Below are positions 54,419-62,897 of a DNA stretch of 64,000 bases, piece after piece. The stretch comes from Akkermansiaceae bacterium UBA5020 (GTDB taxonomy: Bacteria; Verrucomicrobiota; Verrucomicrobiia; Verrucomicrobiales; DEV007). The notes beneath the pieces are model-generated. The model did not search any database. It saw only the letters and a program-made list of their open reading frames with translations, and was not told where the DNA came from. The stretch spans positions 47,570-111,569 of the forward strand of contig DGXY01000007.1 in the NCBI GenBank assembly GCA_002396885.1. Direction: 5' to 3'. Numbering within the stretch: the stretch's first letter is position 1; each line of letters begins with the position of its first letter. Both the position numbers and the translations under genes were made by a program.

Positions 54419-55363
54419 TCACTTCACCGTCAGTGCATCCACCATCGCATACCCCGCGTCGCGCGCGGGCTTGGCGAGCGCCATCAGCTTCTCCCTTGCG
54501 GCCTCGTCCGGCACCTCCCCTTTCAAGGTGAGCTTCCGATCGACGATGATCAACTCCATCGCCCCGTGAGTTCCATCCAGAAGGCCACCGACGAGGGCTG
54601 GCAGCGAGGTCATCCAGGGTTCGTCCACGGTGGCGGGGGAAACGCGGGTGTGGTCGGCAAATTTTTCCGCTCCGACAGCCTCGACTCCAGCTGCGACGAC
54701 CGCCCTGCGTTGCTCCGCGGTCGGCAGGGAACCCTCGAAGGAATACTTCCCCTCAAGGGGGCCCAGGTAGAGCACCAGCGGCATCCGCGTCTCGGGCGCG
54801 GGTCGCGCCCGGTCGAGATAAAGACGATCCTCGAGCTTTTCCTGATGGGAAACGATCGCGCCGAAGGCTCCCCGGATCGCGTCGAGCATCCGCTCGTCGG
54901 CTCCGCTGCCTTCGATCCGCGCAAACCCCTCCTCGATCCTCAACCCCGGCTCTCGCAGGCCGCGGATGAGGGCCGCGACGAGATCGGGCAGATGATCGAT
55001 CTGGGGCAGCTCGCGCGCCGCAGGATCAACCGTCATTTGATCGACGATCGTGACGAGTTCGGGTGCCTCGCGCCGCGCCGCCTCGACGAGGCGGTTTTTG
55101 AGCACCGAATCGTGCACCGTGCCGGTGAGGACGACGGCGAGCCCTTCTCCACGCCTCAGTTCGAACCACGAGGGCGCGACCGTGAGAGCTTCCCCGGCCG
55201 GAACAGGCGAAGGTGCCGTCACCAGCGGTGGCGGAATGGCCGGAGCCGGTCCTGCGGCGGGGACTCCTTCGGCATCGGTCGCGTAGGGATCCTTCACCGT
55301 CAGCAAAAGGACGGTGGCGACGATCGCGGCCAGCGCGATGACAAAACTCCAGATCCGGTTCAT
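54419..55363 (-). CDS. Membrane-anchored BON-like domain protein
   Basis: A 314-residue protein with one N-terminal transmembrane anchor (WSFVIALAAIVATVLLLTV) and a Pro/Ala-rich linker, then repeats resembling BON or OmpATb-type domains (VLTGTVHDSVLKNRLVEAAR, YSFEGSLPTAEQRRAVVAAGVEAV, LTLKGEVPDEAAREKLMALA): each gives strand, turn, helix. BON domains bind phospholipid or peptidoglycan-proximal partners. It resembles the N-terminal part of OmpA-like proteins without the C-terminal OmpA domain. The start MNRIWSF is chosen for the anchor. It is convergent with the PQQ-like gene. Confidence 0.65.
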   Translation of the reverse strand: MNRIWSFVIALAAIVATVLLLTVKDPYATDAEGVPAAGPAPAIPPPLVTAPSPVPAGEALTVAPSWFELRRGEGLAVVLTGTVHDSVLKNRLVEAARREAPELVTIVDQMTVDPAARELPQIDHLPDLVAALIRGLREPGLRIEEGFARIEGSGADERMLDAIRGAFGAIVSHQEKLEDRLYLDRARPAPETRMPLVLYLGPLEGKYSFEGSLPTAEQRRAVVAAGVEAVGAEKFADHTRVSPATVDEPWMTSLPALVGGLLDGTHGAMELIIVDRKLTLKGEVPDEAAREKLMALAKPARDAGYAMVDALTVK

Positions 55364-55508
55364 AGAGGGACGCGCTCGCCCACGAGAGAACGATCCGCGA
55401 AACCCGCGCCTTGAAAAGGGCGAAAGTCTCACGCTCCTGAACTCTTCTTCACGTCATCCCGTCCGGGAGAAGGGTGCTTCCACGATCCGATTTCGGTTAT
55501 AGTGCGCC

Positions 55509-57926
55509 ATGATCCGCCCCGTTTTTGCCGCCCTCGTGACCTGTGTGGCCCCCGTGCTCGTTCAGGCCGAGGTCGATTTCGTCCACCAGGTCGTGCCAGT
55601 GCTGAAGCAGCATTGCGCCGCATGCCACGGCGGCAAAGAGGCCAAGGGCGGCTTCTCACTCAACACGCGCGAGCTTTTCCTTGAGGACGACGCGGCGGCC
55701 CCGGGCAAGGCGGCGGAATCCTATTTCCTCGAGCTCATCGCCGAGACCGATCCCGATCTGCGGATGCCGCCTCCGAAGAAAAAGAAGGATCCCGTCCCGG
55801 CCAAAGCGGTCGCCATCCTCAGGGCCTGGGTCGACGAGGGCATGAAGTGGGAGCCCGGCTTCACCTTCGGCGAACCCACCTACGAACCGCCGCTGAAGCC
55901 GCGTCATCCGGAGCTGCCAGCGATCACCGACGCCCGGGAAAATCCCGTCGACCGCTTCATCGACACCTACCTCACGGAGCGGAAACTCCCCCGGCCCGAT
56001 CCCGCGGACGACGCCACCTTCCTCCGCCGCGTCCACCTCGATCTCGTCGGCCTGCTCCCGACTCCGGAAGAAACGCGCTCCTTTCTTGCGAACAAGAACC
56101 CTGACAAACGCGCCAAACTCGTTGATTCCCTCCTCGCCCGCGACCTCGACTACGCCGATCACTGGCTCACTTTCTGGAACGACCTCCTCCGCAACGACTA
56201 CGCCGGCACCGGCTTCATCACCGGCGGCCGCAGCCAGGTGAGCCGCTGGCTTTACGACGCGCTGAAGGAGAACCGTCCCTTCGACGCGATGGTGCGCGAA
56301 CTGATCGCTCCGCCCACGCCCGAGAGCGAGGGGTTCATCAAGGGGATCGAGTGGCGCGGCGACGTCAGCGCGGGCCAGACCCTGCCGATCCAGTTCGCCC
56401 AGAGCCTTTCGCAATCCCTCCTCGGGATCAACATGAAGTGCGCCTCGTGCCACGACAGCTTCATTGATCGCTGGAAGCTCGACGAAGCCTATGGACTGGC
56501 CGCGATCTACGCGGACAAACCGCTTTTGATCCATCGCTGCGATATACCCACCGGCGAGACGGCCAAAGCGGCGTGGCTCTTCCCCGAGATCGGCCAGATC
56601 GATCCGGCGGCGGCGAAAGGCGAACGACTCAAGCAGCTCGCCGCCCTCATGACCCATCCCGAGAACGGCCGCGTCACCCGCACGATCGTGAACCGTCTCT
56701 GGGGCCAACTGATGGGGCGCGGGCTCGTCCATCCACTCGACGCGATGCAGACCGAACCCTGGCACGAAGGCCTGCTCGATTGGCTCGCGAGCGATTTTTC
56801 GGAGCACGGTCAGGATCTCAAACGCACCCTCCGCCTCATCGCCACCTCCGCCGCCTACGGCAGCCGCGCCGAGGTGACCAAGGGCGAGGACGAAGCCGCA
56901 TCCTACATCTACGCCGGCCCCCGCACCAAGCGCCTCACTGCCGAGCAGTTCGTCGACCTGATGTGGAGCCTCACCGGCACCGCGCCGCGGGTCTTCGATG
57001 CGCCCGTCATCCGCGGCAAAAGCGATCCCGAGACCGCCGCCCGCCTCGCCCGGAAATCGACCTGGATCTGGGGACCTTCAGCCGCCGCCGGACCACCGCC
57101 GGGCGGCGAAAAGATCCTCCTGCGCAAGGATTTCAAACCGGCCAAGGCAGTGCAGTCGGCTGGTGTGATCGCCTCGGCCGACAACAGCTTCACCCTTTAT
57201 CTAAACGCCCAGCAGGTCCTCGCGGGAGGAGACTGGTCGAAGCTCGAATCGACTCCCGTGACGATCAAAGCCGAGGGTATCAACCGCCTCCTCCTCGTCG
57301 CCGAAAACGGCTTGAAGGAGCCCAATGCCGCCGGTGCCTTCGCTGCGCTCCGCATTGTCTACACCGACGGCACCGACGAAGTCATCGCCACCGACGAGAC
57401 CTGGACCGTTTCCAACAAGATGCCTCCCGGCAACAAACCCGCCGAGTGGAAGATCCTCGAGCTGACTTGGGAGAAGGTCGTGCCCGTCTCCCTGCCGGCC
57501 TGGTCGAATGCGGTCGATCCGCAGGTGGGAACGACCCTGGCGTCCTGCTCCGTCACCTCGCCCCTTATGGTCCGGGCCGGCCTCGTCAAAAGCGATTTCC
57601 TCATGCGCAGCCTCGGACGTCCCAACCGCGACCAGATCGTCACCTCGCGTCCCAACGAACTCACCACCCTCGAGGCGATCGACCTCTCCAACGACGCCAC
57701 CGTCGCCAAAGCCCTCGAGGCCGGGGCCAAAAAGCTCGCCGCGTCCCACGGAAAAACGCCCGACCGTCTCATCGAAGAACTGTATCTTTCCACCCTGACA
57801 AGACTACCAACGGAGGAAGAGAAATCTCTCCTCCGAGAAGTCCTTGGCGAAAAACCGGAACCCCAGGCCGTCGCCGACCTCACCTGGTCGCTCTGGATGA
57901 TGCCGGAGTATCTGCTGGTTCGTTAA
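55509..57926 (+). CDS. PSD1 planctomycete cytochrome C, DUF1549 and DUF1553 protein (second copy)
   Basis: An 805-residue relative of the gene at 49874. Signal peptide FAALVTCVAPVLVQA, heme motif CAACH (residues 36-40), then DUF1549 (FLRRVHLDLVGLLPTPEET) with the second heme motif CASCH (311-315), DUF1553 (VTRTIVNRLWGQLMGRGLVHPLDAM), and a beta-sandwich insert (about 520-650). It is shorter than the first copy because it lacks the central jelly-roll. The DUF1501 gene follows after 51 bases on the same strand. Confidence 0.9.
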   Translation: MIRPVFAALVTCVAPVLVQAEVDFVHQVVPVLKQHCAACHGGKEAKGGFSLNTRELFLEDDAAAPGKAAESYFLELIAETDPDLRMPPPKKKKDPVPAKAVAILRAWVDEGMKWEPGFTFGEPTYEPPLKPRHPELPAITDARENPVDRFIDTYLTERKLPRPDPADDATFLRRVHLDLVGLLPTPEETRSFLANKNPDKRAKLVDSLLARDLDYADHWLTFWNDLLRNDYAGTGFITGGRSQVSRWLYDALKENRPFDAMVRELIAPPTPESEGFIKGIEWRGDVSAGQTLPIQFAQSLSQSLLGINMKCASCHDSFIDRWKLDEAYGLAAIYADKPLLIHRCDIPTGETAKAAWLFPEIGQIDPAAAKGERLKQLAALMTHPENGRVTRTIVNRLWGQLMGRGLVHPLDAMQTEPWHEGLLDWLASDFSEHGQDLKRTLRLIATSAAYGSRAEVTKGEDEAASYIYAGPRTKRLTAEQFVDLMWSLTGTAPRVFDAPVIRGKSDPETAARLARKSTWIWGPSAAAGPPPGGEKILLRKDFKPAKAVQSAGVIASADNSFTLYLNAQQVLAGGDWSKLESTPVTIKAEGINRLLLVAENGLKEPNAAGAFAALRIVYTDGTDEVIATDETWTVSNKMPPGNKPAEWKILELTWEKVVPVSLPAWSNAVDPQVGTTLASCSVTSPLMVRAGLVKSDFLMRSLGRPNRDQIVTSRPNELTTLEAIDLSNDATVAKALEAGAKKLAASHGKTPDRLIEELYLSTLTRLPTEEEKSLLREVLGEKPEPQAVADLTWSLWMMPEYLLVR

Positions 57927-57929
57927 ACC

Positions 57930-57958
57930 TTTTACCTTTCACTTCCCACCTTTTACCG
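57930..57958 (+). repeat. Pyrimidine-rich leader repeat, copy 2
   Basis: A 29-base near-copy of the element at 13926: TTTTACC, TTTCACTT, CCCACC, TTTTACCG. It starts 3 bases after the upstream stop and ends 19 bases before the DUF1501 ATG. The two elements differ by one insertion and one deletion over 30 bases. Confidence 0.55.
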
Positions 57959-57977
57959 GCATCAGGCCGTCCCCGTC

Positions 57978-59426
57978 ATGAACTTCCCCTTCGACCCCTC
58001 CGCCCCCGATTCCATCATCCGGCGCGATTTCCTGAAGCAACTCTCCGCCGCCGGCGTCGCCGCATGGATGACCGGCGAACCGCAGATCGTCCGCGGCAAG
58101 GAAATCGCGCATCCCGAGGCGAAGGCCGACGCCTGCATTCTCCTCTGGCTCGCCGGAGGCATGGCCGCGCCGGAGACCTTCGATCCGAAACGCTACGCCC
58201 CCTTTACCAAGGGCATGGAGGTGAAATCGGTCCTCTCCACCTTCCCCGCGATCCCCACTGCCGTCGATGGCTTGCAGATCTGTCAGGGCATGGAGAACAT
58301 CGCGAAGATCATGGATCGCGGTACCCTGATTCGCTCGGCGGTGCAGCCCGATCTCGGCAGCATCCTCCACTCGCGCCACCAATATCACTGGCACACCGGC
58401 TACGTGCCACCGCAGACCGTCGCCTGCCCCCACCTCGGAGCCTGGTTCGCGCGGGTCTTGGGTCCGAATAATCCGGTCATGCCGCCCTTCATCAACATCG
58501 GCCAGCGCCTCGAGGGCGTCGGCGAGAAGGAGGAGCTGAAGGCCTTCACCACCGCTGGCTTCTTTGGCAGCGAATACGGTCCGATGAATCTGCCCTTCCC
58601 CGAGGAAGCCGCGAAATCCGTGCAGCCGCCCGAGGGCATGACCTCCGAACGTTTCGCGAACCGCGACAAATTGTATCGCAAACTCGTCGATCAAAACCCC
58701 CATCGCGACTACGCGAGCGATTACCAGCAGGAATCGCTGATGCGGTCGATGGATAACGCCTACCGTCTTCTCGCCTCGAAGGAGCGCCTCGCCTTCGACC
58801 TGAACGCGGAACCCGAGGCCGTCCGCAAGATCTACGACACCTCGCGTTTCGGCCGTGGCTGTCTCCTCGCCCGCCGCCTCGTCGAGAATGGCGCCCGTTT
58901 CGTCGAGGTGACGACGGAATACGTGCCCTTCCTTCATTTCGACACCCATGCTGATGGCCACGCCACCCTCGACCGGCTCCACTCCGAGATGGATCGTCCC
59001 ATCGCCCAACTCATCCTCGATCTCGAAGAGCGCGGACTGCTCGACCGCACCCTCGTCATCATCGCCTCCGAATTCAGCCGCGACGCCCTCATCGAAGGCA
59101 AACCCGGCTCGAGCGCGAAGGATCAGGCCGCGCACAAGGGCGACACGCTCGAGGAGGCAAAGCACTACGGTCTCCACCGCCACTTCACCGGCGGCACGAG
59201 TGTGGCGATGTTCGGCGGCGGGGTGAAGAAGGGCTTCGTCTATGGCAAGACCGCTGATGAACGTCCCCTCATCGCGGTGGAGAATCCCGTCACCGTCGAG
59301 GATCTCCACGCCACGATCATGACCGCGATGGGCGTCAGCCCGAAAACCGAGTTCACGATCGAAGGCCGACCCTTCTACGTGACCCAAGATGGCAAGGGCA
59401 AGCCGGTGATGGAGATTTTCGCGTGA
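57978..59426 (+). CDS. DUF1501 protein (second copy)
   Basis: A 482-residue DUF1501 protein. IIRRDFLKQLSAAGVAAWM is a TAT-like signal (RRDFLK). The conserved entry is ACILLWLAGGMAAPETFDPK; later motifs include ILHSRHQYHWHTGYVPPQTVACPHLGAW (in parts), ASEFSRDALIEGKPG and the C-terminal IEGRPFYV. The partner PSD1 gene is directly upstream. Sequence is diverged from the copy at 48375, so this is not a recent duplicate. Confidence 0.88.
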   Translation: MNFPFDPSAPDSIIRRDFLKQLSAAGVAAWMTGEPQIVRGKEIAHPEAKADACILLWLAGGMAAPETFDPKRYAPFTKGMEVKSVLSTFPAIPTAVDGLQICQGMENIAKIMDRGTLIRSAVQPDLGSILHSRHQYHWHTGYVPPQTVACPHLGAWFARVLGPNNPVMPPFINIGQRLEGVGEKEELKAFTTAGFFGSEYGPMNLPFPEEAAKSVQPPEGMTSERFANRDKLYRKLVDQNPHRDYASDYQQESLMRSMDNAYRLLASKERLAFDLNAEPEAVRKIYDTSRFGRGCLLARRLVENGARFVEVTTEYVPFLHFDTHADGHATLDRLHSEMDRPIAQLILDLEERGLLDRTLVIIASEFSRDALIEGKPGSSAKDQAAHKGDTLEEAKHYGLHRHFTGGTSVAMFGGGVKKGFVYGKTADERPLIAVENPVTVEDLHATIMTAMGVSPKTEFTIEGRPFYVTQDGKGKPVMEIFA

Positions 59427-59560
59427 GGTCGACGCTTTGACCGACCACTTTCTCCCGGATCGCGTTTTCGCATCTTCAACTCGAAGACCGGCTGTCGAAC
59501 ACACCTGCTTCTGCGATCCCGACTCCCACGACCAAACTGGCTAACCAAAGCGCAGCGATC

Positions 59561-59590
59561 TTCCGGAACACCGCGTTGAGATTTCCGGAA
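59561..59590. other. Two TTCCGGAA palindromes between convergent genes
   Basis: TTCCGGAA occurs at 59561-59568 and 59583-59590, 14 bases apart, in the 205-base gap between the DUF1501 gene and the AbiEii-like gene. Nothing else can be assigned in this gap; it could be a transcription-end structure. Confidence 0.3.
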
Positions 59591-59631
59591 AGAAACTGCC
59601 TTGAAGTGGAATTGAGTGCGGCTCAGCCGAA

Positions 59632-60474
59632 TCAGGCCGAATTGAGCAAGCCCAGAAGCCGATTCACCAGCTCAAAGGCACGTCGGGCCTGCATCGCCCG
59701 CTCGTCGGGATTCGATGAGTCGTGGAATTCCACCAGTTGCTGTGGGCCAAATGCCTCTACTCCAGGGAATTTCTCCCTCAAAATCTCGACGCCTCTCGCC
59801 ACATCCCTGTTCGACAGACGTCCGCTCCAGTCCGTCGAGAGAGCTTCCAATCCCCCCGGATACCCTTCCACCGCGTAGCACAGGTCGTAGACATCCTTCG
59901 GTTTGTCGCGTCCGCCGATGGCGTGCGCTTTCATCAACACGAAATCCGCGAGCGGGACCACCCGCATGTGCACCGTGTTGGCGGCACCGCGCACGTTCCG
60001 CCCGGGGATCGTGATCTCGACGGGAGCATGAAAGGCCACATTGCAGCCCTCCGCTGTCAGAACCCGGAATCCCTCCAAAAGCTTCGGTTTGTTCTTCTTC
60101 CACTTCACGTTCTGCGCGGCGAGAAAGTCCACCTCCACCAGCACCGGTTTCCCGCCATCTTCCAGATCGACCTCAACCGCGAGCTGGAATTCCTTCTCTC
60201 CCGTCCGGTAGCGTCTTGTATCCAAAAGCAGTTGGATCAATTCGGCATAGAGGCCTGCACCGAGTTTGCTCGCATCCAGCGCCAGATCCACGTCGATACT
60301 GCCGATGTGCCGCTCCTCGGCATCCGGCAGCAGTAGATCCGGCGTCCAGCCGCCCACGACCACGAGGCTGTCTTTGAAGGACGCGTGCACCTGTCCGAGA
60401 TCCACCAGCACGCGGTGCGCCGCTTCGATCTGCCGCTGGCCGTATTCGTCGCGCTGCCGGGGTTCGGGGCTCAT
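59632..60474 (-). CDS. AbiEii-like nucleotidyltransferase toxin
   Basis: A 280-residue protein of the AbiEii/AbiGii nucleotidyltransferase fold. The key pattern is the GG motif VVVGGWTPDLLLPDAEERHIGS, then IDVDLAL with aspartates D61 and D63, and a third acidic region VEVDLEDGGKPVLVEVDFLA. In known systems the toxin adds nucleotides to tRNA or other targets and blocks growth on phage infection. The ATG overlaps the stop of the upstream antitoxin-like gene (bases 60471-60474), the order and coupling seen in AbiE operons. Bases here look less GC-biased than in nearby genes. Confidence 0.82.
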   Translation of the reverse strand: MSPEPRQRDEYGQRQIEAAHRVLVDLGQVHASFKDSLVVVGGWTPDLLLPDAEERHIGSIDVDLALDASKLGAGLYAELIQLLLDTRRYRTGEKEFQLAVEVDLEDGGKPVLVEVDFLAAQNVKWKKNKPKLLEGFRVLTAEGCNVAFHAPVEITIPGRNVRGAANTVHMRVVPLADFVLMKAHAIGGRDKPKDVYDLCYAVEGYPGGLEALSTDWSGRLSNRDVARGVEILREKFPGVEAFGPQQLVEFHDSSNPDERAMQARRAFELVNRLLGLLNSA

Positions 60475-61595
60475 GTGTTGGGGCCGACGAATTGCCAGAG
60501 AGGTTTGAGGCGTTGGTTGAACAGGGCCTCAGCTGCTTCCCGACCGCGCCCGCCGCAGTGCCAGAGGTCCACATACGTCTGCACGAAGCTGGTAGAAGGC
60601 ATCTCCGGTTCGGAGGCGCCCTTTTTGTACTCAGGCTGGAAGAACACACCCTCATCTGATGTTACCAGCACCTCGAGATTCCCGCCAGAGTCCACCTGCT
60701 TCGCATCAGCCATCTCCGCAAACCGTTCCAGATCACGGCTCATCAAGTAGAGCCACGTTTTCGGCTGTCTCACATGTGGAGCAAGTTGGTCTGCCGCCGA
60801 AAATGCCGCATAGGCACACAGGCTCGTTTCCACATGAAACTTTCCCAACGCCCTTTGTAGCGCCTTTCCTTGCAACAGCGTGAAATAACCGAGGCGTTCG
60901 TGTTGGTCGAAGCGGTAGGCGTCTCGCCAAGCCATGAGGAGCTTCGCAGGTTCCTTCACCTTGAAGCGTCCACCCGGTAGTGGCTCAAGATAACCCTCGT
61001 CCCGCAAATGGCGCACCACCTTGTTCACGAGCCCGAGACTGACATTCGGATGGCAATGCAGGTTGAGGGCGCGCTGCGTCCACTCGTGATCCGTCCCGTA
61101 ACAGGGAGTCAGCAAAGCCCGCACCACCCGCCCTGCTTCCTTCGTGCCCAGATTCGCGGTCGGGCGTGAGCGCACATGGACCGGGGCATTGCCGGTGTGA
61201 CTCAGGTGCAGCAGGCCGGGCACATCGATGCGGCAGTTCCCTGCCAGATCGTACCAGCTCCAGCCGTGCTCCTGGCAAAGCTCCGCCACACGCGGCGAGA
61301 CCCATGGCAGGGCCAGCACTGGCACGATCACCTTCGGCCTACCACCCGGTTTAAACTCGCGCTTCGCGAGCATGGAAAAGCTGCTCGGACGCATCTCCAT
61401 CTTGCATTCCACACAGAGGGCCGCCACGCCTCCCTCTGGCAGGGGCACCTTGGCGAGCAGATCGAAGCCGCGTTCTTTACTCGAGTCGAGCGGCTCGACC
61501 TCGGGGCCGCGCAACCAATCAACACTGCCGAGCAAGTCGCGCAGCCGGACGACGAGAGCGCGCTCAAGGGCGGTAGCGGAGAGTTTCGCGTTCAT
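60471..61595 (-). CDS. AbiEi-like antitoxin with N-terminal nuclease-like domain
   Basis: A 374-residue protein paired with the toxin. The N-terminal part (about 15-125) carries a PD-(D/E)xK-like pattern, GFDLLAKV (D45) and LCVECK (E63, K65), and the segment GWSWYDLAGNCRIDV. A winged-helix region follows at about 170-212 (EWTQRALNLHCHPNVSLGLV, then RHLRDEGYLEPL). The C-terminal part has YLMSRDLERFAEMADAKQVD and the acidic tail. Known AbiEi proteins start with the winged helix, so an added nuclease-like head is unusual. It is probably the antitoxin and autoregulator; whether the head is catalytic is unknown. The promoter region contains operator palindromes. Confidence 0.75.
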   Translation of the reverse strand: MNAKLSATALERALVVRLRDLLGSVDWLRGPEVEPLDSSKERGFDLLAKVPLPEGGVAALCVECKMEMRPSSFSMLAKREFKPGGRPKVIVPVLALPWVSPRVAELCQEHGWSWYDLAGNCRIDVPGLLHLSHTGNAPVHVRSRPTANLGTKEAGRVVRALLTPCYGTDHEWTQRALNLHCHPNVSLGLVNKVVRHLRDEGYLEPLPGGRFKVKEPAKLLMAWRDAYRFDQHERLGYFTLLQGKALQRALGKFHVETSLCAYAAFSAADQLAPHVRQPKTWLYLMSRDLERFAEMADAKQVDSGGNLEVLVTSDEGVFFQPEYKKGASEPEMPSTSFVQTYVDLWHCGGRGREAAEALFNQRLKPLWQFVGPNT

Positions 61596-61605
61596 TCAAA
61601 TTGCA

Positions 61606-61672
61606 ATGTTCACGCACCCGTGAACATAATCGAATTCATGAACATTGGCAAATCATTCTTACTCTGAACATT
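61606..61672 (-). promoter_or_regulatory. AbiE-type promoter with palindromic operator
   Basis: On the minus strand, TTGCCA (61646-61651) and TATGTT (61623-61628) are separated by 17 bases, a near-consensus promoter. A perfect inverted repeat, ATGTTCACG-CACC-CGTGAACAT-like (61606-61627), covers the -10 edge and the start region, and further TGAACAT half-sites lie at 61639 (inside the spacer) and 61665. The ATG is at 61595. Repressor binding here would block transcription, matching autoregulation by AbiEi; the binding itself is inferred. Confidence 0.7.
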
Positions 61673-61803
61673 CTCGGCTCGAACGGAATGTCGAGCACGT
61701 TAATGGAGCGCTTGCCTGAGTCGGAGCGGGGAACAAGCCGCTCCCAAATCGCCCACCGAGACTTGATGTGGCCGAAGAGCCGCACGGTGTGATCACCGGA
61801 AAA

Positions 61804-61875
61804 TACACCCATCAGGAATTGAACCTGAACCTTCGGCTTCGGAGGCCAACGTAATATCCATTTTACTATGGGTGC
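61804..61875 (-). tRNA. tRNA-Arg(CCG)
   Basis: The minus strand folds as a canonical tRNA of 72 bases. The acceptor is GCACCCA paired with TGGGTGT (first pair G-U), bases 8-9 are TA, the D stem is GTAA/TTAC, the anticodon arm is TTGGC-CTCCGAA-GCCGA with anticodon CCG, the variable loop has 4 bases, and the T arm is TCAGG-TTCAATT-CCTGA. CCA is not encoded. It reads CGG arginine codons. Its 3' end faces the AbiE-like pair, 208 bases before that operon's start. Confidence 0.92.
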
Positions 61876-62080
61876 GTCGCGGCGGGATCGGGCGCGGGGC
61901 CCGGGGTATCCGCAAGACGTTTAAGATGCGGTCATCCGGCGCATTGCGCAAGTACGAAGCTCGCCGGGGCGCATCGAGCCGTCCCGCCTCCCGAAACGGC
62001 CCTTTACACCCCCCGGCCGAGGCCCTATCGTCCCGCCCGCCGAAAAACCGGGCTTTTCGACCCCGGCGGCGCCTCTTCCC

Positions 62081-62884
62081 ATGGCCTCGACCACCGGCAA
62101 ACGCATCGTCATCAAAATCGGCACCGGCGTCCTCACCCGCAACGCCGGGGGCGGCATCCACCATGCCATGATCGCCCGCCTCGCGCAGGCCATCGCCGAC
62201 ATCCACGCGGGGGGACACGAGGTCATCGTCGTCTCTTCGGGCGCAGTCGGAGCGGGCATCCCTGCCTTCGGCCTCGCCCAGCGCCCCACCGAGATCGAGA
62301 TGCTCCAGGCCTGCGCGGCCGCCGGACAGGCGCGCCTGATGCATCTCTACGAAAGCCAGTTCGAGCATCATGGTCTGAACGTCGCCCAACTCCTCGTCAC
62401 CCATGAGGATCTTCAGGACGAACGTCGCAGCGGCAACGTCCTCGCCACCCTGAATGCGATCCTCGCCCATCGCGGCGTCGTCCCGATCATGAACGAGAAC
62501 GACTCGGTCTCCGTCTACGAGCTGAAGGTCGGCGACAACGACACCCTTTCCTCCATCGTCGCCCGCCTCGTCGAGGCCGACATGCTCATCCTCCTCACGA
62601 GCGTTCCGGGCCTCACCGGTCCCGATTCCATCTCGGAGGACGACATCATCCACCACGTCGAGGACATCGAAACGGTCCTCCATTTCGCCCGCGATGAAAA
62701 AGGCGCCCTCTCTGTCGGCGGGATGGCGAGCAAACTCCGCGCGGTCGAGGCGGCGGTGAACTCGGGCATCGAGACTCTCATCGCGAGCGGCCTCAAGCCC
62801 GAGCAACTCCCCGAACTCGTCGAAGGGCGCGGCCTCGCGACCCGTTTCCAAGCCAAAGCAAAGACGACTCCCCTTTCCTCCTGA
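62081..62884 (+). CDS. proB: Glutamate 5-kinase
   Basis: The first enzyme of proline synthesis, phosphorylating glutamate. The 267-residue amino acid kinase has VIKIGTGVLTRN, VIVVSSGAVGAGIPAFG, QVLVTHEDLQD-like QLLVTHEDLQDERRSGN, IMNENDSVSV and the metal motif KVGDNDTLSSIVARLVEADMLILLTSVPGL (in parts). The C-terminal PUA domain of E. coli ProB is absent, as in many bacteria. proA follows after 13 bases. Confidence 0.95.
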   Translation: MASTTGKRIVIKIGTGVLTRNAGGGIHHAMIARLAQAIADIHAGGHEVIVVSSGAVGAGIPAFGLAQRPTEIEMLQACAAAGQARLMHLYESQFEHHGLNVAQLLVTHEDLQDERRSGNVLATLNAILAHRGVVPIMNENDSVSVYELKVGDNDTLSSIVARLVEADMLILLTSVPGLTGPDSISEDDIIHHVEDIETVLHFARDEKGALSVGGMASKLRAVEAAVNSGIETLIASGLKPEQLPELVEGRGLATRFQAKAKTTPLSS

Positions 62885-62897
62885 CCTCCCTCCTTCC

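Noticed and set aside
59427..59631. Search for an attachment-site copy of the tRNA-Arg 3' end
   Set aside because: No stretch matching the tRNA end (ACACCCATCAGG on the plus strand) was seen here, so integration is only suggested by position.
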